A stretch of DNA of 64,000 bases from Kribbibacterium absianum (GTDB lineage Bacteria; Actinomycetota; Coriobacteriia; Coriobacteriales; Atopobiaceae): contig NZ_JASJEX010000002.1 in assembly GCF_030067705.1 (NCBI RefSeq), positions 434,001 to 498,000 on the forward strand, written 5' to 3'. Below are positions 1 to 11,300 of the stretch, in pieces. The translations under genes and the position numbers were made by a program. Under the pieces are notes generated by a model, which made no database searches, was not told where the DNA came from, and saw only the letters and a list, made by a program, of their open reading frames with translations. How positions within the stretch are numbered: position 1 is the stretch's first letter; every line of letters starts with the position of its first letter.

Positions 1-212
1 CCGCTGCTCGCGGCAAGATGTCGGTGCGGCGCCTCGTGGTGTTCGAGCACGAGAGCGAGCTGGGCAACGAGCCGTCCTACAAGCTGTTCGACCGCGTGAC
101 CTGCCAGAAGAAGGAGGGCGTGGACGTTCCCGGGTCCTTCTCGGACTACGGGCCGATTGTGGTGAACGAGGAAGACATGCCGGCGGGCGTGACGGTCGAG
201 GTGAAGGTCTAG
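1..212 (+). CDS. cas7: Type I-C Cascade subunit Cas7 (Csd2), C-terminal fragment
   Basis: This is the 3' end of a gene that begins before the window; the frame is open from base 3 to the TAG at 210-212, and the ATG at 18 is internal. The visible 69 residues contain the segments VFEHESELGN and KLFDRV, which I recognise from the C-terminus of Csd2/Cas7 of type I-C systems. Cas7 forms the backbone of the Cascade surveillance complex along the crRNA. cas4 starts two bases after the stop, as expected for the order cas7-cas4-cas1-cas2. cas3, cas5 and cas8c are presumably upstream, outside the window. Confidence 0.85.
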   Translation, partial: AARGKMSVRRLVVFEHESELGNEPSYKLFDRVTCQKKEGVDVPGSFSDYGPIVVNEEDMPAGVTVEVKV

Positions 213-214
213 CC

Positions 215-871
215 ATGGACGCCGACGACTCCCTGGCCATCTCCGGTCTGCAGCACTTCTCGTTCTGCCGCAGGCAGTGGGCGCTCATCCACATCGAGGG
301 CCTTTGGAGCGAGAACTACCTCACAGTCTCCGGGGCACTTATGCACAAGCGGGCCCATGACGAGAAGGCCAGGGAGCACCGGGGCGACCTGATCATCGAA
401 CGAGGGCTGGCGGTCTCCTCGCGAAGGCTCGGGCTCCACGGCGTGTGCGACGTCGTGGAGTTCCGGCAGGCGCCGAACGGCTTTCCGCTGCCGGGAGAGC
501 CGGGGCTTTGGTCGGCGGCGCCAGTGGAGTACAAGCGGGGCCGTCCGAAGGCCAACGATGCCGACCGTCTGCAGCTCTGCGCGCAGGCGCTGTGCCTGGA
601 AGAGATGCTCTGCACGGACATCCCCGAGGGGTTCCTCTATTACGGCCAGACCCGCTCGCGGGAATCGGTGGCGCTTGACGCCGGATTGCGGGCGCGGGTT
701 CAGGAGATGACGCAGGAGATGTGGAGCCTTGTTCGCGCGGGTCACACGCCGCGCGCCCGAGCCGGCAGGGCCTGTGGCTCGTGCTCCTTGAAAACCGAAT
801 GCCTGCCCTCGCTCGAGCATCGCGAGAGCGTCGCATCTTACGTGGGCCGGCACGTGCGGGAGGGCCAGTGA
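215..871 (+). CDS. cas4: CRISPR adaptation exonuclease Cas4
   Basis: A 218-residue protein of the Cas4/RecB nuclease family. One cysteine near the N-terminus (C18, in FSFCRRQW) and three clustered near the C-terminus (in ACGSCSLKTEC) give the four-cysteine pattern that holds an Fe-S cluster. Between them are HKRAHD and VEYKRGRPK, the RecB-type metal-binding and catalytic segments. In type I-C systems Cas4 works with Cas1-Cas2 to process prespacers and choose those with the correct PAM. The gene starts two bases after cas7 and its TGA overlaps the cas1 GTG, so translation is probably coupled. Length is normal for the family. Confidence 0.95.
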   Translation: MDADDSLAISGLQHFSFCRRQWALIHIEGLWSENYLTVSGALMHKRAHDEKAREHRGDLIIERGLAVSSRRLGLHGVCDVVEFRQAPNGFPLPGEPGLWSAAPVEYKRGRPKANDADRLQLCAQALCLEEMLCTDIPEGFLYYGQTRSRESVALDAGLRARVQEMTQEMWSLVRAGHTPRARAGRACGSCSLKTECLPSLEHRESVASYVGRHVREGQ

Positions 872-1899
872 GAAAGCTCAGGAACACGTTGTACGTGGAG
901 ACCGAGGACGCGTACCTGGCGCTCGAGGGCGAGAACGTTGTCGTGAAGGGCTCGGACCAGGTGATTGGTCGCGTGCCGTTGCACACGCTCGAGAGCATCG
1001 TGAGCTTCTCGTACCGCGGAGCCAGCCCTGCTTTGATGGGGAAGTGTGCCCAGGACGGCGTCACGCTGGCCTTTTTCAGCCCGACGGGCCAGTTTCTGGC
1101 TCGGACGACCGGCGAGACGCACGGGAACGTGCTCTTGCGGCGCGAGCAGTATCGACGGGCTGACTGCGCCGAGGCGTCCACAGCGGTGGCGCGGGCGTTC
1201 ATTCAGGGAAAGGTGTTCAACTGTCGCTGGCTGCTGGAGCGGAGCGTGCGGGACCACGGGCTGCGACTGGACGGGGAGCGGGTCGCCACGGCGTCGGCTC
1301 GCCTGCAGGCAGCCCTGGGGAGGCTGGAGAGCGCACCGGACGTTGCAACCGTCCGGGCGGTGGAGGGGAATGCCGCCTCGGAGTATTTCGGCGTCTTCGG
1401 CGAGCTGGTGCTTCGCAACCGCGAGTTCTTCTCCTTTGGAGGTCGGAGCCGGCGCCCTCCCTTGGATTCTGTGAACGCGCTGCTGTCGTTCGCCTACAGC
1501 CTTTTGGCCACCGATTGTGCCGGCGCCCTGGAGGCCGCAGGGCTGGACTGCTTTGTTGGGTTCCTCCACTGCGATCGAGCGGGACGGCGTTCCTTGGCTC
1601 TGGATTTGATGGAAGAGCTCCGCCCGGTGTTCGTGGACCGTTTCGTGCTCACGCTGATCAACAACCAGGTGGTGGGGCCGAAGGACTTCGAGACGCGCGA
1701 GACCGGCGAGGTGCGAATCGCGGCGCGGGCGCGCAGGCGCGTGCTGGAGCAGTGGCAGGCGAGAAAGCGCCGTGAGGTCACGCATCCCTATTTGAAAGAG
1801 AAGATACGCTGGGGAGAGGTGCCGTTCGCGCAGGCCATGCTACTGGCCAAGCACCTTCGGGGCGATTTGGACGGCTACCCGCCGTTCTTCTGGAAATGA
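868..1899 (+). CDS. cas1: CRISPR integrase Cas1 (type I-C)
   Basis: A 343-residue Cas1, the usual length for subtype I-C. I chose the GTG at 868, which overlaps the cas4 stop, because the family N-terminus begins at RKLRNTLYV; a longer reading from 721 would add a non-homologous extension. The metal-binding residues are visible as E166 (VEGNAASEYF), H234 (FLHCDR) and D246/E249 (LALDLMEELRP). Cas1 forms the catalytic part of the Cas1-Cas2 complex that inserts new spacers at the leader end of the array, which here begins about 450 bp downstream. The gene is intact, so adaptation may be functional. Confidence 0.96.
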   Translation: MRKLRNTLYVETEDAYLALEGENVVVKGSDQVIGRVPLHTLESIVSFSYRGASPALMGKCAQDGVTLAFFSPTGQFLARTTGETHGNVLLRREQYRRADCAEASTAVARAFIQGKVFNCRWLLERSVRDHGLRLDGERVATASARLQAALGRLESAPDVATVRAVEGNAASEYFGVFGELVLRNREFFSFGGRSRRPPLDSVNALLSFAYSLLATDCAGALEAAGLDCFVGFLHCDRAGRRSLALDLMEELRPVFVDRFVLTLINNQVVGPKDFETRETGEVRIAARARRRVLEQWQARKRREVTHPYLKEKIRWGEVPFAQAMLLAKHLRGDLDGYPPFFWK

Positions 1900-1905
1900 G
1901 CGGAC

Positions 1906-2196
1906 ATGTTTGTGGTCATTGCCTACGACGTGAACACCGAGACGGCCGAGGGGCGCCGAAGGCTGCGCAAGGTGGCAAAGATCTGTACCGACTACGGACA
2001 GCGTGTGCAGGCGTCGGTGTTCGAGTGCTGCGCGGACGCGGCGACGTTCGCCGTGGTCCGAGACAAGCTGTTGGGCGTTGTCGATCTGGAGAAGGACAGC
2101 CTGCGGTTTTACAAGATGGGGCGCGGCTACGAGAAGCGCATCGAGCATCATGGGGCGAGGCCGGGCTATGAGGCGGAGGGGTTCCTCTCGTTCTAG
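1906..2196 (+). CDS. cas2: CRISPR adaptation protein Cas2 (type I-C)
   Basis: A 96-residue Cas2 beginning MFVVIAYDVNT, with the conserved ferredoxin-like first strand and Asp, then VQASVFEC. Cas2 dimers bridge two Cas1 dimers during spacer integration. It starts six bases after the cas1 stop, within the same operon, and is the last cas gene before the leader. No frame damage is seen. Confidence 0.95.
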   Translation: MFVVIAYDVNTETAEGRRRLRKVAKICTDYGQRVQASVFECCADAATFAVVRDKLLGVVDLEKDSLRFYKMGRGYEKRIEHHGARPGYEAEGFLSF

Positions 2197-2343
2197 GTGC
2201 GAAGGTGGGCCGCTCAGGGAAACGCCGGAGGTTCGCACCGTGTTTGGCGCGGCTTTTGTCCTCTCGCCGGCCGTTAGGGCATGGGGCGGTGGGACGAGCG
2301 CGCTCATCTTGTGTCCGTGGGTGCCGCTGCCACATACTGTTGC
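2197..2343 (+). promoter_or_regulatory. CRISPR leader
   Basis: This 147-bp non-coding stretch lies between the cas2 stop and the first repeat. It is the leader by position: the repeats end in the conserved GTTGAAAC, so the array is read left to right, and the degenerate repeat is at the far right end. Seven-base arms GTGCGAA (2197-2203) and TTCGCAC (2232-2238) can pair and may end cas transcription or mark the leader. No convincing -10/-35 pair was identified. Confidence 0.7.
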
Positions 2344-5300
2344 GTCGCCCCTCGCATGAGGGGCGTGGGTTGAAACGGTGATGCGGCAGGCGAACCCCGT
2401 CAGCTTGGATCGCCCCTCGCATGAGGGGCGTGGGTTGAAACAACCACTACCGCAACTATTCCCTTGCGGACATTGATCGCCCCTCGCATGAGGGGCGTGG
2501 GTTGAAACCGACTTGGCGAGATGGTTGCAATCCAATCCGAGGTCGCCCCTCGCATGAGGGGCGTGGGTTGAAACTTGGGGTCGTAAGGGATTATGGGGCT
2601 AATGGTAGTCGCCCCTCGCATGAGGGGCGTGGGTTGAAACCCCTTACGTTGAAGTCCTTGCAGAGAATGCCGCGTCGCCCCTCGCATGAGGGGCGTGGGT
2701 TGAAACATGGTCGCCCCTTCTTCTAGGCAGTCCGTTACTGTCGCCCCTCGCATGAGGGGCGTGGGTTGAAACATCGACTGGCAACTTATACTATGTGACA
2801 GAGGGGGTCGCCCCTCGCATGAGGGGCGTGGGTTGAAACATCTCGCGGTACTTCACACCGTCGCACTCGAAGCGTCGCCCCTCGCATGAGGGGCGTGGGT
2901 TGAAACGCCAACGACGACGGCAAGGACGCAAAGACCATGGCCGTCGCCCCTCGCATGAGGGGCGTGGGTTGAAACAGCATGCGGAAATGAAGCTCCGAGG
3001 TCGGGATCCTGTCGCCCCTCGCATGAGGGGCGTGGGTTGAAACCCCGTGCTTCCGAAGCCGCCGTCACCCCTCTCTGTCGCCCCTCGCATGAGGGGCGTG
3101 GGTTGAAACAGGAACCCTCGCTTGTTGCCGCCCGCCTTCACCGTCGCCCCTCGCATGAGGGGCGTGGGTTGAAACTTTTTCGTGACCACCTTCAAACGCT
3201 ACCAGGTTGTCGCCCCTCGCATGAGGGGCGTGGGTTGAAACAACAAGGGGGCCGTGAACAAGAACTGCGGCCGCTGTCGCCCCTCGCATGAGGGGCGTGG
3301 GTTGAAACCGGTAGCCAATACATTTGCCAAACGAACCGCTCGGTCGCCCCTCGCATGAGGGGCGTGGGTTGAAACAGCCGCGAGTATGACGATAGCTCGT
3401 ATGCCGGTGTCGCCCCTCGCATGAGGGGCGTGGGTTGAAACCAATCAAGACTGACGCAAGCACTGGCATCGCATGTCGCCCCTCGCATGAGGGGCGTGGG
3501 TTGAAACACATACCCGCGCGCATTGCCAGCGACCAAACCGGGTCGCCCCTCGCATGAGGGGCGTGGGTTGAAACGACGATATGTATTCCTACGCTTGCAA
3601 GGTTGCGTCGCCCCTCGCATGAGGGGCGTGGGTTGAAACAAGACGCCCGAAGTCGAGGGGGCTGCGGCGAGCGTCGCCCCTCGCATGAGGGGCGTGGGTT
3701 GAAACTGACGTCTCCGCGCCACGATATGACGTTCTCCCCGACGTCGCCCCTCGCATGAGGGGCGTGGGTTGAAACTCGCGGATTGCGTCAAGCTCCGCGA
3801 AGGTCTTGGTCGCCCCTCGCATGAGGGGCGTGGGTTGAAACTATGCTCCCATGCTGCCTCCTCCCTTCAATCGTCGCCCCTCGCATGAGGGGCGTGGGTT
3901 GAAACGGCTTCGGCTCGCCGCCAGCGGGCATAGGCTCCGTCGCCCCTCGCATGAGGGGCGTGGGTTGAAACCTCGTCATTGTCCTCACCATTGATGATTG
4001 CCATCGTCGCCCCTCGCATGAGGGGCGTGGGTTGAAACACTTTCTGGCAGCTACACGCTAACGGCTGAGACGAGTCGCCCCTCGCATGAGGGGCGTGGGT
4101 TGAAACCAACATGGAGGCCGAGAAGGGAAGGGCGAGCGACGGTCGCCCCTCGCATGAGGGGCGTGGGTTGAAACGGAACTGGGCGCGTCGTGATGGAAAC
4201 AAAGGCGGTCGCCCCTCGCATGAGGGGCGTGGGTTGAAACCAGATTCGATGAAAGCCACCATGCCGTCTGGCAAGTCGCCCCTCGCATGAGGGGCGTGGG
4301 TTGAAACAACGATGGCGAATAACGGTTTCACTTGGAAATGGCGTCGCCCCTCGCATGAGGGGCGTGGGTTGAAACCTTCTGCGCCTGAATCCTTCCTCGG
4401 TACAGGCGCGTCGCCCCTCGCATGAGGGGCGTGGGTTGAAACCTGCCAGCCCTCAGAAGGTACTTGAGGGCGTTCCCAGTCGCCCCTCGCATGAGGGGCG
4501 TGGGTTGAAACCGTAGCTCCCGTTCTGGTCGCACCATTTCACGGCGTCGCCCCTCGCATGAGGGGCGTGGGTTGAAACAGGTTGACGTGTCAAATTACCG
4601 ACCAAAGTTACCGTCGCCCCTCGCATGAGGGGCGTGGGTTGAAACTACTCCGAGGAAGAACTGGAAGAGCTAAAAGAGGTCGCCCCTCGCATGAGGGGCG
4701 TGGGTTGAAACACGACCCCTTCGAGCCACCCTCGTGAGGCGCTGGTCGCCCCTCGCATGAGGGGCGTGGGTTGAAACGTCCGCGCCGGCAAGTGCATCGC
4801 CTGTGGCGACGTCGCCCCTCGCATGAGGGGCGTGGGTTGAAACCAACAGACGGGGGGGAGCTACACGGCCCAGGTGGTCGCCCCTCGCATGAGGGGCGTG
4901 GGTTGAAACACGACGGCCTTGATCTCGTCCAACGTCACGCGGGTCGCCCCTCGCATGAGGGGCGTGGGTTGAAACCGCCAGCGACGGCGTTCAAGTTGCC
5001 TGCTGCCTGTCGCCCCTCGCATGAGGGGCGTGGGTTGAAACGCGTTCGACAGCCGCGAACTCATCAAGGCGAGGTCGCCCCTCGCATGAGGGGCGTGGGT
5101 TGAAACCAGAACGCGCGCTGCTCGTATGACACGAACCGCAACAGTCGCCCCTCGCATGAGGGGCGTGGGTTGAAACGAGGTGAAGAAGAGCGCCGTCCGC
5201 GACAAGCGCGGTCGCCCCTCGCATGAGGGGCGTGGGTTGAAACCTGAGGGAGAACGTGGTCGCCGACCTCGTGACGTCGCCCCTCGCATGAGGGGCGTGG

Positions 5301-8300
5301 GTTGAAACTGCTGTACAAGGACTCGCGCTGCGACATGCGCAGTCGCCCCTCGCATGAGGGGCGTGGGTTGAAACATCGACGCCGTGTCGGTGTACGTGGA
5401 AGGAGAATGTCGCCCCTCGCATGAGGGGCGTGGGTTGAAACTACCATTACGTTGGAGGAAGCGGGGCACAGGCGGTCGCCCCTCGCATGAGGGGCGTGGG
5501 TTGAAACTACGCCTCGGCAATCGATGTCTCGGATGACATGGTCGCCCCTCGCATGAGGGGCGTGGGTTGAAACACCACCAACGGCGATATAGTCATCCTG
5601 CCGACGAAGGGTCGCCCCTCGCATGAGGGGCGTGGGTTGAAACATGAACGAGGACCGCACGAACCGTATCTCCGACTGTCGCCCCTCGCATGAGGGGCGT
5701 GGGTTGAAACGAGTTCTGCGACAAGCGACAGACCGGCCGGCGCGTCGCCCCTCGCATGAGGGGCGTGGGTTGAAACCCCTTCGAGCCACCCTCGTGAGGC
5801 GCTGAGCATGTCGCCCCTCGCATGAGGGGCGTGGGTTGAAACGACCCGTTCGCTGCGTGGAACGCCGACAACGATGCGTCGCCCCTCGCATGAGGGGCGT
5901 GGGTTGAAACGTAGTTCTCGGCCTCCTTCTTGCCGGTTATGAACGGTCGCCCCTCGCATGAGGGGCGTGGGTTGAAACTCGAGCTTGAAGTTGGCGACCG
6001 TGAAGTTGCAGGGTCGCCCCTCGCATGAGGGGCGTGGGTTGAAACACGGACGTCAGCACCTGCCAGCAGTCGGCGCCCGCCGTCGCCCCTCGCATGAGGG
6101 GCGTGGGTTGAAACAGCTCGTCCACCTGCGTCTTGTAGCCCTGCAGCCGTCGCCCCTCGCATGAGGGGCGTGGGTTGAAACTCGCCCATGAGGGCGATGT
6201 CGTCGGCCAGGTCCAGTCGCCCCTCGCATGAGGGGCGTGGGTTGAAACCTCCCCCGGCCCCCACATCACGCAGTAGCCGTCCGTCGCCCCTCGCATGAGG
6301 GGCGTGGGTTGAAACGCCAGCTGGTCCATCTGCCCGGGCATCGCCTGGTCGCCCCTCGCATGAGGGGCGTGGGTTGAAACGAGCCCATCGTGCCCAAGGT
6401 GTCCGGGGTGGTCGGTCGCCCCTCGCATGAGGGGCGTGGGTTGAAACGTCCCGCCCACCTGCATGGAGTCCACCCGGGCCTCGTCGCCCCTCGCATGAGG
6501 GGCGTGGGTTGAAACGACCTCGAACATCGAGAGGGCCATCGACCAGATCGGGAGTCGCCCCTCGCATGAGGGGCGTGGGTTGAAACGACCCGTCGCCGAA
6601 GAAGACGCTCTCTCGCGGCCTGGTCGCCCCTCGCATGAGGGGCGTGGGTTGAAACTCGGGCATGGACGCCGCCATGCGGCAGCTACAGCCGTCGCCCCTC
6701 GCATGAGGGGCGTGGGTTGAAACACGGTGTTCTCGCCGCTCGTCCACGTCGCGGAGCCGTCGCCCCTCGCATGAGGGGCGTGGGTTGAAACTTCTATATA
6801 GGGGTCGGTACTGTACGGGTGTTGGTCGCCCCTCGCATGAGGGGCGTGGGTTGAAACAGCGAAGCGCTGGTGGGTCCTCTCCCGCCCATCAGTCGCCCCT
6901 CGCATGAGGGGCGTGGGTTGAAACCAGCGCAATGACCCCACCTCCTCTGGTTGTGGAGTCGCCCCTCGCATGAGGGGCGTGGGTTGAAACTGCCATGTCT
7001 GGCTCCTATTCGGTCGGAGGTTTGTCGCCCCTCGCATGAGGGGCGTGGGTTGAAACGACACGTCCGCATAGGTCCTCACCGTCATGACCACGTCGCCCCT
7101 CGCATGAGGGGCGTGGGTTGAAACCACTGGAGCCCCGGCTGGCTCGCGAACCCGTTGGTCGCCCCTCGCATGAGGGGCGTGGGTTGAAACTGGGCGTCCT
7201 CCACCGACACGCCGTACATCCCCGTCGCCCCTCGCATGAGGGGCGTGGGTTGAAACCAACGTTGCATCGGCTCCGGCATGTCCATGTACAGCGTCGCCCC
7301 TCGCATGAGGGGCGTGGGTTGAAACCCACATGAACCCGACGAAGTCGGTCCGATGGTTGAAGTGTCGCCCCTCGCATGAGGGGCGTGGGTTGAAACCCAC
7401 CGGGGGCGTCGGGAACCGACTCGTAGCGGATAGTCGCCCCTCGCATGAGGGGCGTGGGTTGAAACCTCGTTCACGAAGCCGAACTTCAGTCCGGCCCCGT
7501 CGCCCCTCGCATGAGGGGCGTGGGTTGAAACGATTCGATCGTCACCTGACCGCTCTCAACAGAAATGTCGCCCCTCGCATGAGGGGCGTGGGTTGAAACT
7601 GTTGGTGACCATCTCGGCCTTCGAGCCGCAGAGTCGCCCCTCGCATGAGGGGCGTGGGTTGAAACTCGATCACGAGGCCGTCCGTCCTGCGGTGGAGCGT
7701 CGCCCCTCGCATGAGGGGCGTGGGTTGAAACGCGAGGCCTTGGTCGATGTCGTGGCCGAGCAGCTGGTCGCCCCTCGCATGAGGGGCGTGGGTTGAAACT
7801 TGCTGGTGAACATGACTCCTCCTTACGCGCCCACGGTCGCCCCTCGCATGAGGGGCGTGGGTTGAAACTCGAATATGGTGAACGCCGCCGCCATCGCTAG
7901 GTCGCCCCTCGCATGAGGGGCGTGGGTTGAAACACCACGGCGCAGCTCGACCGATGCGAGCGCGGGCCGTCGCCCCTCGCATGAGGGGCGTGGGTTGAAA
8001 CCTGCCGGGCGTTGCGCTTGTACCAGAGCCACTCGTCGCCCCTCGCATGAGGGGCGTGGGTTGAAACCCATCTCCTCCTGCACCGTGTGGATGGCCTCCA
8101 CGTCGCCCCTCGCATGAGGGGCGTGGGTTGAAACATCGAGTCCACTGAGACGGAGGCGATGTAGCGTGTCGCCCCTCGCATGAGGGGCGTGGGTTGAAAC
8201 AGCGCCGTCGCATGGGACTACTTCATCTCGATAGGTCGCCCCTCGCATGAGGGGCGTGGGTTGAAACTCGGCATGACGGTTGACGAACTCTGCCGTCTTG

Positions 8301-11300
8301 TCGCCCCTCGCATGAGGGGCGTGGGTTGAAACTTCGGCGTGAGCAACGACAACCCCTCAAGCTCCGAGTCGCCCCTCGCATGAGGGGCGTGGGTTGAAAC
8401 GATGTCGAGCGCGTCATGTCCGACGGCACCTCGTGTCGCCCCTCGCATGAGGGGCGTGGGTTGAAACATCTTCGAGAACACGGCCTTGCAGTCAGCTACG
8501 AGTCGCCCCTCGCATGAGGGGCGTGGGTTGAAACAGCGTGGCACCGCCGACGCTCACGTCGAGCCTCGTCGCCCCTCGCATGAGGGGCGTGGGTTGAAAC
8601 CTATGCGGCTCCATCACGTAGAGCCCCGGCGGCGGTCGCCCCTCGCATGAGGGGCGTGGGTTGAAACCAGACGGGGGGGAGCTACACGGCCCAGGTGACC
8701 TGTCGCCCCTCGCATGAGGGGCGTGGGTTGAAACCTGGACTAGCCATGCGCCAGGACGAGCTGCGCAGGGTCGCCCCTCGCATGAGGGGCGTGGGTTGAA
8801 ACAGCTGGTGCCCAGATGCTCATGGGCAAGTCGAACAGTCGCCCCTCGCATGAGGGGCGTGGGTTGAAACGCCAGAGGGGCATAGCGTGCAATTGGGGTT
8901 CGGTAGCAGTCGCCCCTCGCATGAGGGGCGTGGGTTGAAACCATTCCTCCTGCTCTGGAACCCCTTCAGGCTCGGTCGCCCCTCGCATGAGGGGCGTGGG
9001 TTGAAACCGCACCGAGCGCGGCGACACGGCCGTGCGCCTGGAGTCGCCCCTCGCATGAGGGGCGTGGGTTGAAACTTGACGTGGTGGGCGTACCAGCCGC
9101 GCAGCACCGTGGTCGCCCCTCGCATGAGGGGCGTGGGTTGAAACTCGGACGAGGATTGGTGCGAGGCGGCCATGGCGTCGCCCCTCGCATGAGGGGCGTG
9201 GGTTGAAACCTCGGTGTCGCCCAAGGGGTCCGGCGTCTCGTCGGTCGCCCCTCGCATGAGGGGCGTGGGTTGAAACGCGTGATGGCGCTGATCACGGGCG
9301 AGACGGTCACGGGTCGCCCCTCGCATGAGGGGCGTGGGTTGAAACGCGTACCAGACCGAGGAGGCGGCCGGCCACGCCCACGTCGCCCCTCGCATGAGGG
9401 GCGTGGGTTGAAACGACGAGAAGTCGCGCGAAATGTCAGCAGCAAACGTCGCCCCTCGCATGAGGGGCGTGGGTTGAAACTGGTGAAGACGGCCAGTCAG
9501 CGCGACGTACGTGCGTCGCCCCTCGCATGAGGGGCGTGGGTTGAAACCCGAGGCGAACGGCGGCCAGAGCCTTGCAAAGAGTCGCCCCTCGCATGAGGGG
9601 CGTGGGTTGAAACACGTCCCAGGTGTCGTCGTTCTTCAGCGGCATCGTCGCCCCTCGCATGAGGGGCGTGGGTTGAAACTGCCCGAGGCCGAGCGTGCCC
9701 GGGTGCATCACGTCGCCCCTCGCATGAGGGGCGTGGGTTGAAACCGCGACCTCCACGACGCGGTGCACAGCGGCAAGAGCGTCGCCCCTCGCATGAGGGG
9801 CGTGGGTTGAAACACAGGCTCGGTACCGACCACTACTGCACCTATGAGTCGCCCCTCGCATGAGGGGCGTGGGTTGAAACGCATTCCTCACGCGCCCCGT
9901 CGATGAGGCGCGAGTCGCCCCTCGCATGAGGGGCGTGGGTTGAAACCAGAAGACGCTCAGCGGGCTTGCCGGGACGCTCCAGTCGCCCCTCGCATGAGGG
10001 GCGTGGGTTGAAACTAGGAACCGCATGACGGCAATCGCCCTGACTCTCGTCGCCCCTCGCATGAGGGGCGTGGGTTGAAACCGTTTCCCCATGCGCCGCT
10101 GATGACCTCGTTTGCGTCGCCCCTCGCATGAGGGGCGTGGGTTGAAACCCGAGGAGAGGGCACTCTACAGCGCACTAAAGATGTCGCCCCTCGCATGAGG
10201 GGCGTGGGTTGAAACAATGGGCAAGACCGCAGGCGCTCTGACTACGCCGCGTCGCCCCTCGCATGAGGGGCGTGGGTTGAAACGCTGCCAAGAGCATCGG
10301 AACGGCTGTCGCCAAGTCGCCCCTCGCATGAGGGGCGTGGGTTGAAACTGGCGAGGAGGTGGACGCCATGGACAACGGAAGCCAGGTCGCCCCTCGCATG
10401 AGGGGCGTGGGTTGAAACCGGTCCTCGAACTCGCGGTGGAGCGCCGCCTCTAGGGTCGCCCCTCGCATGAGGGGCGTGGGTTGAAACTGGGCGTTGGCGT
10501 TGGGCGTGACCGGCGTGCGGGTCGCCCCTCGCATGAGGGGCGTGGGTTGAAACTCGGCGAAGCAGACCAGGTCGCAGAGGGTCGCGGTCGCCCCTCGCAT
10601 GAGGGGCGTGGGTTGAAACACGGATACCTCGTCGCTCTGGTGCAGCCGCATGTGGTCGCCCCTCGCATGAGGGGCGTGGGTTGAAACTGGGCATGGTGCG
10701 CGGACGCCGGGGCCGTCCCGGTGTCGCCCCTCGCATGAGGGGCGTGGGTTGAAACGGACAGGACGTACCGACAGTGCCTCATAGAGTGGGGTCGCCCCTC
10801 GCATGAGGGGCGTGGGTTGAAACGGTGATAATGCGCTCGATGCCGCAGCTGCTCGTGTCGCCCCTCGCATGAGGGGCGTGGGTTGAAACAAGAGGACATG
10901 GGAAAGCTGTCGGTCGCGGCGCGTCGCCCCTCGCATGAGGGGCGTGGGTTGAAACCCTGCGGCACCACGTTGGCGGCCGCCGCTCCCAGCGAGTCGCCCC
11001 TCGCATGAGGGGCGTGGGTTGAAACAACATCAGCGTCTGCGACGTAAACGAGGTGCAGTGTCGCCCCTCGCATGAGGGGCGTGGGTTGAAACTTGTGTGT
11101 CGCATTGCATCTCATCGACCCGTCCCGTCGCCCCTTGCATGAGGGGCGTGGGTTGAAACAACGCGGAGGCGGGGGCGCTGGCCGCGAACCTCGTGTCGCC
11201 CCTCGCATGAGGGGCGTGGGTTGAAACCCCATCGTGCTGCTGTCCGAGGGCAGCAAGACCGTCGCCCCTCGCATGAGGGGCGTGGGTTGAAACGGCACGA

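Noticed and set aside
209-853. Open frame on the minus strand over cas4
   Set aside because: Antisense shadow of a strong cas4 gene in high-GC DNA.
721-867. Longer cas1 start at 721
   Set aside because: The extension overlaps cas4 and does not match Cas1; the GTG at 868 overlaps the cas4 stop and fits the family N-terminus.
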